Positions 42,750 through 53,469 are shown, numbered from the stretch's first letter. The stretch: 60,632 nt of DNA from Candidatus Gastranaerophilales bacterium (GCA_944327225.1 CALVGZ010000012.1:1-60632); one strand, 5' to 3'. The notes: generated by a model not told the origin, from the sequence alone. Numbers and translations: made by a program.

Positions 42750-44429
42750 ATGAGAGAAATTTCACCTCTTCAAAAAGAAAGAATGACATACAAACCAAAA
42801 CTTGCAGGAGTGTTAGCAAACGGCATCAAAAATGTCAAATTAACATTAAAAGAAGTCACAACGTCAGTTGCAGATAAAGAAGAAATTAAAGCACTTTTTC
42901 CGCATGTATACGGTCAGCCCATAGCAAGGTTTGCTTCAAAAGGAACTGATTTATCCGAAGAAGCAAAAAATATAGGAGTAATTCTATCCGGCGGACAAGC
43001 TCCCGGAGGACATAACGTTATTGCAGGATTATACGATGCAATAAAAACTCAAAATCCAACAAACAAACTTTATGGTTTTTTAGGCGGACCTTCAGGAATC
43101 GTTGAAGGGAATTATATGGAAATAACCGACGAATTAATGGATAAATACCGTAACACAGGCGGTTTTGACATTATTGGCTCAGGCAGAACAAAACTTGAAA
43201 CCGAAAGTCAGTTTGAAAAAGCACTTGAAATATGCAAAAAATTAAACATTTCAGCAATAGTAATAATTGGCGGAGATGATTCAAATACAAACGCTTGTCT
43301 TTTAGCAGAATGGATGAAATCCAAAAACACAGGGATTTCGGTTATCGGTTGTCCTAAAACTATTGACGGAGACCTTAAAAATGATCAAATTGAAATTTCT
43401 TTCGGCTTTGATACTGCAACAAAAACCTATGCAGAATTAATAGGAAACATCCAAAGAGACGCCAACTCTGCTAAAAAATATTGGCACTTTATAAAATTAA
43501 TGGGAAGAAGTGCGTCGCACGTATGCCTTGAAGCGGCACTTCAAACACAACCAAATATAACTCTTATCGGAGAAGAAGTTGAAGCGAAAAAACAATCCTT
43601 AAGTGATATTGTAACTTATATGGCAAACATTATTGCAGCACGTGCAACAAAAGGCAAAAATTTTGGAATTGCCTTAATTCCGGAAGGTTTAATCGAATTT
43701 ATTCCAGAAATGAAGGTTATGATTTCATCTCTAAATGACCTTCTGGCAGAGCTTGAAAAAGATAACGAATTTCAATCTGCTAATCAACAAAAAAAATATG
43801 AAATAATAACTTCGAAATTGGATAATTCATCAGCAAATTTATTTAAATCATTGCCTTCTCAAATAAAAGCTCAACTACTTATGGACAGAGACCCGCATGG
43901 TAATGTTCAAGTTTCAAAAATCGAAACAGAAAAGCTTTTAATTGAAATGATAAGAGAAAAATTGGACGAAATGAAAAAACAAGGCTCTTACAAAGGTAAA
44001 TTCTCTGATCAAGCACATTTCTTCGGCTATGAAGGACGCTGTGCGACACCATCCAATTTTGATGCAGATTACTGTTATTCTCTGGGCTATAACGCATTTG
44101 CGTTAATTCAAGCAGGACTTACAGGGTATCTTTCATCAATTAAAAATACTACAAAACCCGCAAGTGAATGGATTGCAGGCGGTGTTCCGCTAACAATGAT
44201 GATGAATATGGAAAAAAGACATGGCGAAATGAAACCTGTAATCAGAAAAGCACTGGTTGAACTGGATGGCCCCGTATTCAAAGCACTTGAAAGCCACAGG
44301 GAAAAATGGGCTCTAAATGACTGTTATATTTTCCCGGGAGCTATACAATATTTTGGTCCATCCGATGTTTGCGATATAACAACCATAACATTACAATTAG
44401 AGCAAGAAAAAACTCTTGTAAATGTATAA
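42750..44429 (+). CDS. pfp: Pyrophosphate-dependent phosphofructokinase
   Basis: 559 residues, the long PPi-PFK type. ILSGGQAPGGHNVIAGL, FLGGPSGIVEG, IIGGDDSNTNACLLAE and CPKTIDGDLKN are present. The GGDD in place of ATP-PFK GGDGS and the TIDGD motif mark use of pyrophosphate. It converts fructose-6-phosphate to the 1,6-bisphosphate and back, saving ATP as expected for a fermenter. AAGGAG site; ends at a strong terminator. Confidence 0.93.
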   Translation: MREISPLQKERMTYKPKLAGVLANGIKNVKLTLKEVTTSVADKEEIKALFPHVYGQPIARFASKGTDLSEEAKNIGVILSGGQAPGGHNVIAGLYDAIKTQNPTNKLYGFLGGPSGIVEGNYMEITDELMDKYRNTGGFDIIGSGRTKLETESQFEKALEICKKLNISAIVIIGGDDSNTNACLLAEWMKSKNTGISVIGCPKTIDGDLKNDQIEISFGFDTATKTYAELIGNIQRDANSAKKYWHFIKLMGRSASHVCLEAALQTQPNITLIGEEVEAKKQSLSDIVTYMANIIAARATKGKNFGIALIPEGLIEFIPEMKVMISSLNDLLAELEKDNEFQSANQQKKYEIITSKLDNSSANLFKSLPSQIKAQLLMDRDPHGNVQVSKIETEKLLIEMIREKLDEMKKQGSYKGKFSDQAHFFGYEGRCATPSNFDADYCYSLGYNAFALIQAGLTGYLSSIKNTTKPASEWIAGGVPLTMMMNMEKRHGEMKPVIRKALVELDGPVFKALESHREKWALNDCYIFPGAIQYFGPSDVCDITTITLQLEQEKTLVNV

Positions 44430-44445
44430 AAAATAAACCATAAAT

Positions 44446-44474
44446 AAAAGCTCGTGAAAATCACGAGCTTTTTT
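44446..44474 (+). terminator. Terminator after pfp
   Basis: AAAAGCTCGTGA/TCACGAGCTTTT with loop AAA, followed by TT. A 12-bp perfect stem. Confidence 0.9.
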
Positions 44475-44524
44475 AATAATATATTTATGATAAAATTTAT
44501 GTACAGAATATAAAAGGAAATAAG

Positions 44525-45616
44525 ATGCTCAAAGTCGGTATAGTAGGACTACCAAATGTTGGAAAATCAACTCTATTTAATGCACTGACAAGTGCAAAAA
44601 ATGCTCAAAGCGCAAATTACCCGTTTTGTACAATTGAACCAAATATCGGAGTTGTAAACGTACCGGATGAAAGACTTTATAAAATTCAACCGCTAGTAAA
44701 AACAAATACTGTAATACCTACAACAATAGAATTTGTAGATATCGCAGGACTAGTTAAAGGTGCAAGCAAAGGAGAAGGTTTAGGTAATCAATTTTTACAT
44801 AACATAAGAGAAGTTGATGCTATTGTGCAGGTTGTAAGATGTTTTGATGATGTAAATACAATCCATGTATCAGGAAAAATCGACCCCGTTGATGATATTG
44901 AAACAATAAATATGGAGCTTGCTCTAGCCGATATCTCAACCCTTGAAAATATTTCAAAAAGAATATCAAAAAATGTCAAATCTAAAGACAAAGAAGCTTT
45001 AATACAAGATACTGTCATAAATAGATGTATGCCTTACCTTGAAAAAGGAAAATTTATAAACACATCAGAATTTAGTGAAGATGAAAAAAAAGCACTACAC
45101 TTTTTCCATCTTTTAATGGCAAAACCGGTCATATATTGTTGCAATGTGTCAGAAACAGATTTGCTAAACGGCAATAACTACACTGACAAAGTGCGTGAAT
45201 ACGTAGGAAATGATGCTGAAGTTGTATTAATATGTGCAAACTTAGAGGAAGAACTGGTAGATTTAGGTGTGGATGAAGCCAAAAACTATCTTAAAGAACT
45301 TGGAATTGAAAACTCCGGCATAGAAAGAATGATTAAATCAGCTTATGATATTTTAAACCTGAGAACATATATAACGGCAGGTGAAAAAGAAGTAAAAGCT
45401 TGGACAATTACAAAAGGTACAAAAGCTCCGGCTGCTGCAGGAGTTATTCACTCTGATTTTGAAAAAGGTTTTATAAAAGCAGAAGTTATATCCTATGAAG
45501 ATTTTATTTCATCCGGATCTTGGTCAGCGGCCAGAGAAAAAGGAGTTGCCCGTCTTGAAGGAAAAGACTATGTTGTACAAGATGGCGACATTATGTTATT
45601 TAGGTTTAACAATTAA
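44525..45616 (+). CDS. ychF: Redox/translation-linked ATPase YchF (Obg-like)
   Basis: 363 residues. GLPNVGKSTLFNALTSAKNAQSANYPFCTIEPN, DIAGLVKGASKGEGLGNQFL and the C-terminal TGS-like domain (YITAGEKEVKAWTITKGTKAPAAAGVIHSDFEKGFIKAEVISYEDF) are diagnostic. The G4 motif reads CNVSETD rather than NKxD, matching this ATP-preferring family. AAAGGA 6 nt before the ATG. Confidence 0.95.
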   Translation: MLKVGIVGLPNVGKSTLFNALTSAKNAQSANYPFCTIEPNIGVVNVPDERLYKIQPLVKTNTVIPTTIEFVDIAGLVKGASKGEGLGNQFLHNIREVDAIVQVVRCFDDVNTIHVSGKIDPVDDIETINMELALADISTLENISKRISKNVKSKDKEALIQDTVINRCMPYLEKGKFINTSEFSEDEKKALHFFHLLMAKPVIYCCNVSETDLLNGNNYTDKVREYVGNDAEVVLICANLEEELVDLGVDEAKNYLKELGIENSGIERMIKSAYDILNLRTYITAGEKEVKAWTITKGTKAPAAAGVIHSDFEKGFIKAEVISYEDFISSGSWSAAREKGVARLEGKDYVVQDGDIMLFRFNN

Positions 45617-45688
45617 ATCTAAAATGTTTTTTAAAAACAATTTCAGGGAATAATATAATTAAGGGACAATAAAAAGGTTTAAAGGAAA

Positions 45689-47284
45689 ATGAGCGAAATA
45701 CAATTCGAAACAGACATTGAAAAACTGATAGAAATCCTACCCTTAAAAATAAAAAGAAACATTCAAGAAGGAATTTTGGATGATGCTATAGAAATTGTAC
45801 TTGATATTGGGAGAATACCTGAGATTAGGTTAGGTAACGGAAAAATTATCTCTCTGGGAAGTGAAAACATAACAAGAGAAGATTTAGATTTTATTACAAA
45901 ACAACTTCCCGAGTTCACATCGGATAATCGCTCTGGAATAGCAGGTACATTACATAGAATCAGTGCAATCAGAAACAGACAAGGGAAAATAGTAGGTTTA
46001 ACCTGTAGAATAGGCAGGGTAATAACGGGTACAATAGAGTGCATAAAAGATTTTGTTATTCAAAATAAATCCATTCTTTTTCTCGGGCGTCCCGGTGTCG
46101 GAAAAACTACAAAATTAAGAGAAATTACACGTCTTATGGCAGACGAACTCGGAAAACGTGTTGTTGTAGTAGACACCTCGAATGAAATCGCCGGAGACGG
46201 AGATGTCGCACATCCTGCAATCGGAAAAGCCAGAAGAATGCAAGTAAGTCAGCCGGAATATCAAAAAGATATAATGATTGAAGCAGTAGAAAACCACACG
46301 CCAGAAGTCATTGTAGTTGATGAAATCGGGACGGAACTGGAAGCTCAAGCAGCGAGAACAATAGCGGAACGCGGTGTTATGTTAATTGCGACCGCACATG
46401 GTAATACATTGGATAATTTAATTAAAAACCCTACATTATCTGATTTAATAGGTGGCATAGATACAGTAACTCTTGGAGATGACGAAGCAAAACACAGAGG
46501 TTGCCAAAAAACAGTTCTTGAAAGACAAAAACAACCGACTTTTGATATAGTAATTGAAATAATAGACAGAAATACTCTTGCTATATACAAAGACACAGCC
46601 CAAGCAGTAGATTATATTCTAAGAGGCTGGCCAATAACTCCCGAAATCAGAAAAGTAGATGGAAACTATAAAGAAAAAAAACCAGAAACCAATATAATGC
46701 AAAAAGTTGAAGAACTGGAAAGCAAAGTTCAAAAAACGGACAGTTCACCTCTCAGTTTTAACTTTAACAGACAAAAATATATTCAGGAAAACAAAAAACA
46801 TAAAAAAATATACATATATGCTGTTTCACGTTCTATCGTAGATAAATTAATTGAAAGACTTGATATAGACGCTTCTATAGTAAGAAATGTCGAAGAAGCC
46901 GATTTTGTTATAGCTCACAAAAACTTTGCAAAAGGCGGTACAAAAATACTTTCAATCGCTAACGAATATCATTTGCCCGTATTTTTTGTCAGAACGAACT
47001 CAATGAGCCAAATCCAAAGAGTATTAAAAGAAGCACTTAATTTAACTCAAGAAAATCAAGAAATACAAAAACTAACAAATTACAAAGATTCAACAGAATT
47101 AGCACTTGACGAAACAAATGCAGCCATTGCAAAATTGTCAGAAGGAGCAGAAGTAATAGAGCTTGAACCACAAGAAAAAAACATAAGAAAACTTCAACAC
47201 GAGCTGGTTGACGCTTACGGTTATAAATCAATAAGCGTAGGAGAGGGCAAGGAACGTCATCTTAAAATTTTTAAAGACGAATAA
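45689..47284 (+). CDS. Ycf45/SpoIIIAA-like AAA ATPase with C-terminal nucleic-acid domain
   Basis: 531 residues. The ATPase core has Walker A GRPGVGKTT (133-141), VVVVDTSNEIAGDGD, and Walker B EVIVVDEIG with LIATAHG, as in Ycf45 of cyanobacteria and SpoIIIAA. A linker follows, then KKIYIYAVSRSIVDKLIERLDIDASIVRNVEEADFVIAHK and a terminal R3H-like segment (HELVDAYGYKSISVGEGKERHLKIF). It likely binds single-stranded nucleic acid; the role is not known. AAAGGA site; the YgjP-like gene follows within 2 nt. Confidence 0.88.
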   Translation: MSEIQFETDIEKLIEILPLKIKRNIQEGILDDAIEIVLDIGRIPEIRLGNGKIISLGSENITREDLDFITKQLPEFTSDNRSGIAGTLHRISAIRNRQGKIVGLTCRIGRVITGTIECIKDFVIQNKSILFLGRPGVGKTTKLREITRLMADELGKRVVVVDTSNEIAGDGDVAHPAIGKARRMQVSQPEYQKDIMIEAVENHTPEVIVVDEIGTELEAQAARTIAERGVMLIATAHGNTLDNLIKNPTLSDLIGGIDTVTLGDDEAKHRGCQKTVLERQKQPTFDIVIEIIDRNTLAIYKDTAQAVDYILRGWPITPEIRKVDGNYKEKKPETNIMQKVEELESKVQKTDSSPLSFNFNRQKYIQENKKHKKIYIYAVSRSIVDKLIERLDIDASIVRNVEEADFVIAHKNFAKGGTKILSIANEYHLPVFFVRTNSMSQIQRVLKEALNLTQENQEIQKLTNYKDSTELALDETNAAIAKLSEGAEVIELEPQEKNIRKLQHELVDAYGYKSISVGEGKERHLKIFKDE

Positions 47285-47285
47285 A

Positions 47286-47966
47286 ATGAACTATACAAAA
47301 GAAGAAACAATAGAAAATTATAAAATAAAATACAAAAAACATATTTTTTCAAAATCAATTAGAATAACATTAAGAAATAATAATACGATACTTATTACTT
47401 TACCGGTTTTATGTTCTTTTAAGACCGCAAGAGAATTCTTCATTAAAAATTTTGAAAAAATAAAAGCTTTTAAACCAAATAATGAGATTTTAAAACCCGA
47501 TTTCAAAACAAAATTTGAAACACTAAAGATAAACAAATCAAATATTTTAAAAATCCAAACAATAAAAAACATTGTTCACTTTTATTATCCCGAAAATCAA
47601 GCTTTTAATTCAAAAGAAATTCAAGAAAAATACAAAGAAGCTATAAAAAAAGCTATTAAAATAGAAGCAAAAAACTATCTGCCCGCAAGACTTGAATTCT
47701 TGGCAAAAAAATTTAATTTTAAATTCAACAAAGTAACTCTTAAAAATCAAAAAACTCGTTTTGGCAGTTGTTCTTTTCAAAACAACATAAATTTAAATAT
47801 AAATTTAATGCTATATGATTTTGAAATTATAGATTACGTACTTATACATGAATTAGTACACACAAAAATAAAAAACCATTCTATAAAATTCTGGAATGAA
47901 GTTGAAAAATACTGCCCTCAATACAAAGAGATGAGAAAAAAATTAAAACAAAAATCATTTATATAA
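47286..47966 (+). CDS. YgjP-like zinc metallopeptidase domain protein
   Basis: 226 residues of the YgjP/DUF45 family. KTRFGSCS (157-163) precedes the zinc motif H188-E-L-V-H192 and H198 with SIKFWNEVEKYCPQYK. The catalytic Glu is present. The start is 2 nt after the Ycf45-like stop, so it is coupled to it. Substrate unknown in the whole family. Confidence 0.88.
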   Translation: MNYTKEETIENYKIKYKKHIFSKSIRITLRNNNTILITLPVLCSFKTAREFFIKNFEKIKAFKPNNEILKPDFKTKFETLKINKSNILKIQTIKNIVHFYYPENQAFNSKEIQEKYKEAIKKAIKIEAKNYLPARLEFLAKKFNFKFNKVTLKNQKTRFGSCSFQNNINLNINLMLYDFEIIDYVLIHELVHTKIKNHSIKFWNEVEKYCPQYKEMRKKLKQKSFI

Positions 47967-48065
47967 TTGTTACAAATTATTTACATTTTATGTAAAAAAT
48001 AAACATTTTTTTTGAATTTTCGTTTTAATAAATATAGAATACGAATTGTATGCATGGAGGAAATC

Positions 48066-48332
48066 ATGAAAAAACTATTAATTTTAACTTTGATTGTAAG
48101 TTTTTGTTGTTCCGGAATGGTTTTAGCAAGAACAAAATATGATTCAACAGGAAGAAATATCATATATGATGGAACTTTACGTGGACAAAAAAGAGCTGCT
48201 GAAGCACAAGCAGAAAGACAAAGAAAACTTGAAGCAGCAGCCGCTGCTAAAATGGATTATGAAGCAGCACTAAAATCGCTTGAAGAACCAAAACCAAAAA
48301 CAAATTTTTACCAAGACAGAATTAAAAAATAA
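48066..48332 (+). CDS. Small secreted protein with charged coiled coil
   Basis: 88 residues from ATG 48066, chosen because GGAGG lies 7 nt upstream; an earlier in-frame ATG at 48012 lacks one. The signal peptide MKKLLILTLIVSFCCSGMVLA is followed by RTKYDSTGRNIIYDG and an Ala/Glu/Arg helix (KRAAEAQAERQRKLEAAAAA). Periplasmic location likely. Ends at a strong terminator; monocistronic. Confidence 0.75.
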   Translation: MKKLLILTLIVSFCCSGMVLARTKYDSTGRNIIYDGTLRGQKRAAEAQAERQRKLEAAAAAKMDYEAALKSLEEPKPKTNFYQDRIKK

Positions 48333-48366
48333 AATTTAAAGACCCCAAACAAGGGTCTTTAAATTT
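48332..48366. terminator. Bidirectional terminator after the secreted protein gene
   Basis: A 14-bp stem (AAATTTAAAGACCC paired with GGGTCTTTAAATTT) around a 7-nt loop, starting at the stop codon. It also faces the end of galE. Confidence 0.8.
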
Positions 48367-48389
48367 ATAAGCATAAATATAATCAATAC

Positions 48390-49379
48390 CTAATAATTCT
48401 TTAAAATCTTCTCCCACTCATAAGCACTTTGTATACTTTCCGTAAGAGTTTTTTTTGTTGACCAATTTAAAACATTCCTCGCCTTATTTGAATCAGCAAG
48501 TAAAATCTGAGGATCACCATTTCTTCTTTTAACAACCTCATAAGGAATTTTACAGTTCAATATCTCACAGACAGTATCATAAATTTCTTTTACGCTGTAA
48601 CCCTTATTTGAGCCTAAATTGAAAATGTCAGACTTTTTATAATCTTTTAAATATTTATAAGCTAAAAAATGTGCATAAACTAAATCTCTAACGTCAACAT
48701 AGTCGCGGACACAAGTACCATCATCGGTTTTATAATCATCTCCGAAAATTTTAAAAATAAAATCCTTCTTTAAAACTGATTTTAAAATATTTGGAACTAA
48801 ATGGGTCTCAACATCATGCCATTCACCGATATTTTCCTCGTAATCAGCACCTATAACATTAAAATATCTTAATTTTATTGATTTCAAACCATAAGCACGA
48901 TCATAATCTTCCAACATTTCTTCGACAATATATTTAGTTTTTCCATAAGGATTAATAGGCTTTAAAGAATGTTGTTCGTTTATCGGAATATGCTTTGCTT
49001 CCCCGTATATAGCAGCAGAAGACGAAAAGATAATACTCAAAACATTATTTTCAACCATCGAATTTAAAAGATTCAAAGTTCCTAAGACATTATTTTCATA
49101 ATATATATCAGGTTTTAATACACTATTTGAAACTTCTGAAAAAGCAGCAAAATGTATAACAGCATCTATTTTATAATTTTTAAAAACAAAATCAATATCA
49201 GCCTTATTTCTCAAATCACCTTCTACAAAAACAATATTATACTTTAATTTCAAATTTTCAATAATTTCCCTATGTCCCTTGGAAAAATTATCAAAAATCA
49301 ATATTTCATAGTCGTTTTTTAAAAATTCAACAGCACAATGACTTCCAATATATCCGGCACCACCCGTTATTAAAATCAT
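48390..49379 (-). CDS. galE: UDP-glucose 4-epimerase
   Basis: 329 residues. NAD-binding GGAGYIGSH (6-14), FSSSAAIYG, catalytic Y in NPYGKTKYIVE, RYFNVIGA and GTCVRDYVDVRDLVYAHF match GalE. It interconverts UDP-glucose and UDP-galactose for envelope glycans or galactose use. Starts 9 nt after pheT on the same strand. Confidence 0.94.
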   Translation of the reverse strand: MILITGGAGYIGSHCAVEFLKNDYEILIFDNFSKGHREIIENLKLKYNIVFVEGDLRNKADIDFVFKNYKIDAVIHFAAFSEVSNSVLKPDIYYENNVLGTLNLLNSMVENNVLSIIFSSSAAIYGEAKHIPINEQHSLKPINPYGKTKYIVEEMLEDYDRAYGLKSIKLRYFNVIGADYEENIGEWHDVETHLVPNILKSVLKKDFIFKIFGDDYKTDDGTCVRDYVDVRDLVYAHFLAYKYLKDYKKSDIFNLGSNKGYSVKEIYDTVCEILNCKIPYEVVKRRNGDPQILLADSNKARNVLNWSTKKTLTESIQSAYEWEKILKNY

Positions 49380-49387
49380 AATTCAAC

Positions 49388-51853
49388 CTATCTTAATGTT
49401 AAACCATTTATATTTTTCTCAAGCCCAAATCTTATTTTACTTATTTCAGCTTGTATAACATCGTCCGTTAAAGTTTTATTTTCATCTTGAAGCGTAATTC
49501 TTATTGCAAGCGACTTCTTGCCATCTTCAATACCCTTACCTTCGTATATATCAAATATTTTAGATCCCTTAAATATTTCTTTAGTGGCAGATTTCTTAAT
49601 TACTTTGTATATTTCATCTAAAGAAATATTTTTATCAACAACAAAAGCAATATCTCTTTGAACAGCTCCATAAATCGGTAATCTTTTAAATTTTGCAATA
49701 GAAGGAGCTAACTCTGATATTATTTCGTCCAAATTCAATTCAAATATATAAAGCGACTGATTAAATTTTAACTTATCCGACAAAACCGGATGTAACTTGC
49801 CTATATAACCGACCGGAAGTTTATTTTTGCCTAATATTGAAATAGAGGCACTTTGGGCAGGATGTAAAAATTCAAATGCTTTAACTTCTGTTTCGTTTAA
49901 AGGATTAAAAACAACTCTTTTAAGCAATCCGAGTCTTTCAAATAAACCCTCAAGAACACCCTTCAACGTATAGAAATCATCTTCTTTGTTTTTATACAAA
50001 GCATTTTGAACAGATCCAAAAATACAACCTGCAAGTTTCCTGATTTCTCTGACACCTGAAAAATCTTCACTCGGTTGAGCAATCTTAATATAAGCTTTTC
50101 CGATTTCATATAACCTAAAATTCTTTTGACCATTATCAAAATTATTTTTGACAACATCAAGCAAATTCGGCATTAACACTTGCCTTAATGTTGTATAATC
50201 TTCAGAATGAGGATTTAAAACATTAACTGCCATGTTATCATCCAACGGCTGTAAATATGTTTTACAAATATTTTTTCCAACTAAAGAACCGGTTACTATT
50301 TCATCAAAACCATAAGCAAGCATTGTTTCATTTATCTTTTTAATTGTCCTTGTATCAAAACTAATATCAGCACCTTCAGATATATTGGGTATTTCCGGAT
50401 TAATTTTATCAAAACCTTCAATTCTTGAAATTTCTTCAATTAAATCAATTTCTCTTGTTACGTCATTATATCTATAGCTTGGAACTTTAAATTTTGCTGC
50501 AAGTTCATTTTTTCCAAGCAACTCAAAACCGAGATTTTCTAAAACCTCAACGCATCTTGATTGTTCAATTTCAATCCCCAAAATTCTCTTAATTTCAGAA
50601 CTTCTTAACGTAATATCAATTTCCGGCAATCTGTCGCTACCGCATTTTGCAATGCCGACAAATTCCGCATCTGCATATTTTTCCAATAATTCAATTGAGC
50701 GATATAAAGCAGGCAATACCATCTCTATATCAACACCTCTTTCATATCTGGAAGAAGCCTCCGAACGATAGCCGACACTATGAGCAGACTTTCTGTTAGT
50801 ATGGGACGTAAAGTATGCAGCCTCAAGAGCAATATTTTTTGTATCAGAATCAATCTCAGAATTTAATCCTCCAAAAACTCCCGCAATACAAACAGGCTTT
50901 TCTTTTGAAGCAATTACTACACTTTGATTTTTTATTAACTTTCTTTCGACTCCGTCAATAGTTACTATACTTTCATTATCATCAGCATACCTGACACATA
51001 AATAATTATTCAATTTATCATAATCAAAAGCATGTTGAGGAGTACCATATTCAAGCATTACATAATTTGTAATATCAACAATATTATTAATAGGACGCAT
51101 ACCTGAAGCTATTATTCTTCTTTGAATAAAATCAGGTGAAGGCTTTGTTTTTAAATTCTTCAAAACACCAACCGAATAAAACTTACAGATTTCATCATTT
51201 TTAATTTCAACCTCAAATTCCGGCATAATATTTGTCTTAATTTCCGGCTCTTTAATTTTTATTTTTTTATTAAATAATGCAGAAAGTTCTCTTGCTATAC
51301 CAATCACACTCATTTCATCACCACGATTAGCTGTCGGAGCAACATGGAATATTATCTCATCAGATAAATTCATCAATTTTTCAAGTGGCTGGTTTAGTTC
51401 AACGTTATCGTAAAGACGATTTAATATTAAAATACCATCTTCTTCCTGCAATCCTGATAAACCTAACTCATCCTGAGAACACAACATACCCTGAGATTCA
51501 ACTCCACGAATAACAGCCGGAGTAAGTTCAAAGGTTTCTCCGGTTTTCCTATCTAAAACTTTTGAACCAACGGAAGCATAAGGAATGATTTGTCCTATCT
51601 CGATGTTTTGAGCACCACAAACCACTCTTTTTTCCACTCCGCCAATATCCAGCGTAACAAGATGCAATTTATCAGCATTTGGATGATTTTCAATTTTTAA
51701 AATCTTAGCCGTTCTAATATTGGTAAAAGCAGGTTTTTTATATTCGATCTCTTCGACCTCTAATCCTGACATTGTGAGATTATGAGCTATTTCTTCAGGA
51801 CTTATACCGTCCAAATCAACAAATTCATTTAACCACTCGTATGAAACCTGCAT
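49388..51853 (-). CDS. pheT: Phenylalanyl-tRNA synthetase beta subunit
   Basis: 821 residues, full length. The N-terminal B1 and tRNA-binding EMAP-like domain (LEIENHPNADKLHLVTLDIG, RVVCGAQNI) is followed by B3/B4, the degenerate catalytic-like core and the C-terminal anticodon-binding FDX-ACB domain (FKRLPIYGAVQRDIAFVVDKNISLDEI). AAGGA is 7 nt before the ATG. pheS is not adjacent, unlike in many bacteria. Confidence 0.96.
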   Translation of the reverse strand: MQVSYEWLNEFVDLDGISPEEIAHNLTMSGLEVEEIEYKKPAFTNIRTAKILKIENHPNADKLHLVTLDIGGVEKRVVCGAQNIEIGQIIPYASVGSKVLDRKTGETFELTPAVIRGVESQGMLCSQDELGLSGLQEEDGILILNRLYDNVELNQPLEKLMNLSDEIIFHVAPTANRGDEMSVIGIARELSALFNKKIKIKEPEIKTNIMPEFEVEIKNDEICKFYSVGVLKNLKTKPSPDFIQRRIIASGMRPINNIVDITNYVMLEYGTPQHAFDYDKLNNYLCVRYADDNESIVTIDGVERKLIKNQSVVIASKEKPVCIAGVFGGLNSEIDSDTKNIALEAAYFTSHTNRKSAHSVGYRSEASSRYERGVDIEMVLPALYRSIELLEKYADAEFVGIAKCGSDRLPEIDITLRSSEIKRILGIEIEQSRCVEVLENLGFELLGKNELAAKFKVPSYRYNDVTREIDLIEEISRIEGFDKINPEIPNISEGADISFDTRTIKKINETMLAYGFDEIVTGSLVGKNICKTYLQPLDDNMAVNVLNPHSEDYTTLRQVLMPNLLDVVKNNFDNGQKNFRLYEIGKAYIKIAQPSEDFSGVREIRKLAGCIFGSVQNALYKNKEDDFYTLKGVLEGLFERLGLLKRVVFNPLNETEVKAFEFLHPAQSASISILGKNKLPVGYIGKLHPVLSDKLKFNQSLYIFELNLDEIISELAPSIAKFKRLPIYGAVQRDIAFVVDKNISLDEIYKVIKKSATKEIFKGSKIFDIYEGKGIEDGKKSLAIRITLQDENKTLTDDVIQAEISKIRFGLEKNINGLTLR

Positions 51854-51900
51854 GTTTAATTCCTTTTTTCCTCTTTTAAATTCATTATATTACAAAAACA

Positions 51901-53469
51901 CTAGATAACAATTTCAACTTCATTTTTATATGTAACGTAACCTAAATATGTATTTGGCGGTTTTTTAAGATTTTTTCTTTTTGTCATAATGATTGAGGTT
52001 TTGCCCGAATTTTTAGCTTTTGAATTTTCTTTAGTTAATTTTGCACAAAATTCCATTACATCAGCTGTCGGCTCTTTTTTGTTGTTTGGTACTTTTAAAA
52101 TAACGTGGCTTGATGGAAAATTTAGCCCATGGAACCATAAATCCTCGCTTGAAGCTATCTTAGAAATTAGAAAATCATTTTGTTTGTTATTTTTACCAAT
52201 ATAAATCTCATAGCCTTTGTATTCAATTTTTTCTATGTTAGACGTTGTTTTTTCTTTTTTATCTTGAATGTAGCCTAAATCAATAATTTCATTTTTAATT
52301 TCTTTTAAATCTTCGAAAGTCTTTGAATTTTCAATATTAAAAATTATACTTTCCAAATATTCAAGTTTTTCTTTGGCTTCATCATATCTTTTTTTTGAAT
52401 GTTCAAAAGTTGAGCGGGCTTTTTTATATAAAGAATAATATTTTTGAGCATTTTGGTTTAAATCAAGGTTATCATCAAGCTCAATTTTTAGCTCGTTTTT
52501 AATATAATCAATATCGTTATTATACATATAAGCCATAATTAAATCGGCGCTATTTTTGTATTTTTCAGCTTTATCAATATTTGGTTTAATTTTAATAATT
52601 TTAGTTAATTTTTTAATATCGTTTATCAGATATTTTTTTAATTTCAATTTTTTATTTGTTAATATTTCATCAAACATTATATTTGAAAAATAATTATCAG
52701 TAGCTTCACTAACTGTTTTTCCGCCCCAAAAATTGCATATAAATTCTTTGTTTTGAGTTTGTAAATTTTGCAAAAAATTAAAAATTTCAGCTAAGTCATT
52801 TTCATCTTTAAAAATTTTTTCTAAGAAAGCTTGATTTAAATAATAAAAATTTTCGGATATTTTTTTAACGTCTTTTTCTTTTGCAATTTCAAAAAAAGTT
52901 GAATAGCTGGTATTTAAAATATCGAGCTTTTGTTTTAGAGGCGGATAGATATAATTTATCCCGCCATAAATTTCTCTAATTGAGCTTTTATCGGCTGAAA
53001 TATTGTGCATAGCACCGATAATTATCTTATTTGTTGCATTGTATAAAATAATATTTGAGTGTTTGCCCATAAATTCTAAGGCAAGACAGATTTTGCTTAG
53101 AGAGCCGATTTCATCAAAATAATCAAAATACAATTCTAAAATTCTTTCATATTTTACAATTTTAAAATGTTTAATTTTAGAACCGTTTATATATTTTCTT
53201 AATTGCATACAAAACATAGGCGGTTTAGAAGGAATTTCAATATTTCTTTTAGTATATGTTTTGTCATCAATAAAGCAAATATGAGGATATTTCGGATTAA
53301 TATTAATATAGAGTTTTTTATTTTGAGGTTTTTTATTGTTTAAATTTCTAATATTTAAGATAATTTCATGCCTTGACGGCAATTGAACTTTTTGAACAAT
53401 TGCACCATTAATAAAATCAAAATTTTCATCAAAAAAATATTTTAATGTTAAAGAATCAAAATTAAACAC
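51901..53469 (-). CDS. rqcH: NFACT-family protein RqcH (ribosome quality control)
   Basis: 522 residues. The NFACT-N domain (LTLKYFFDENFDFINGAIVQKVQLPSRHEIIL, LALEFMGKHSNIIL) is followed by coiled coils (about 335-400) and the NFACT-R domain with SSEDLWFHGLNFPSSHVILKV. RqcH adds alanine tails to stalled chains on 50S subunits. The start is GTG 53469 with no clear ribosome site. The coiled coil is shorter than in long FbpA proteins. Confidence 0.9.
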   Translation of the reverse strand: MFNFDSLTLKYFFDENFDFINGAIVQKVQLPSRHEIILNIRNLNNKKPQNKKLYININPKYPHICFIDDKTYTKRNIEIPSKPPMFCMQLRKYINGSKIKHFKIVKYERILELYFDYFDEIGSLSKICLALEFMGKHSNIILYNATNKIIIGAMHNISADKSSIREIYGGINYIYPPLKQKLDILNTSYSTFFEIAKEKDVKKISENFYYLNQAFLEKIFKDENDLAEIFNFLQNLQTQNKEFICNFWGGKTVSEATDNYFSNIMFDEILTNKKLKLKKYLINDIKKLTKIIKIKPNIDKAEKYKNSADLIMAYMYNNDIDYIKNELKIELDDNLDLNQNAQKYYSLYKKARSTFEHSKKRYDEAKEKLEYLESIIFNIENSKTFEDLKEIKNEIIDLGYIQDKKEKTTSNIEKIEYKGYEIYIGKNNKQNDFLISKIASSEDLWFHGLNFPSSHVILKVPNNKKEPTADVMEFCAKLTKENSKAKNSGKTSIIMTKRKNLKKPPNTYLGYVTYKNEVEIVI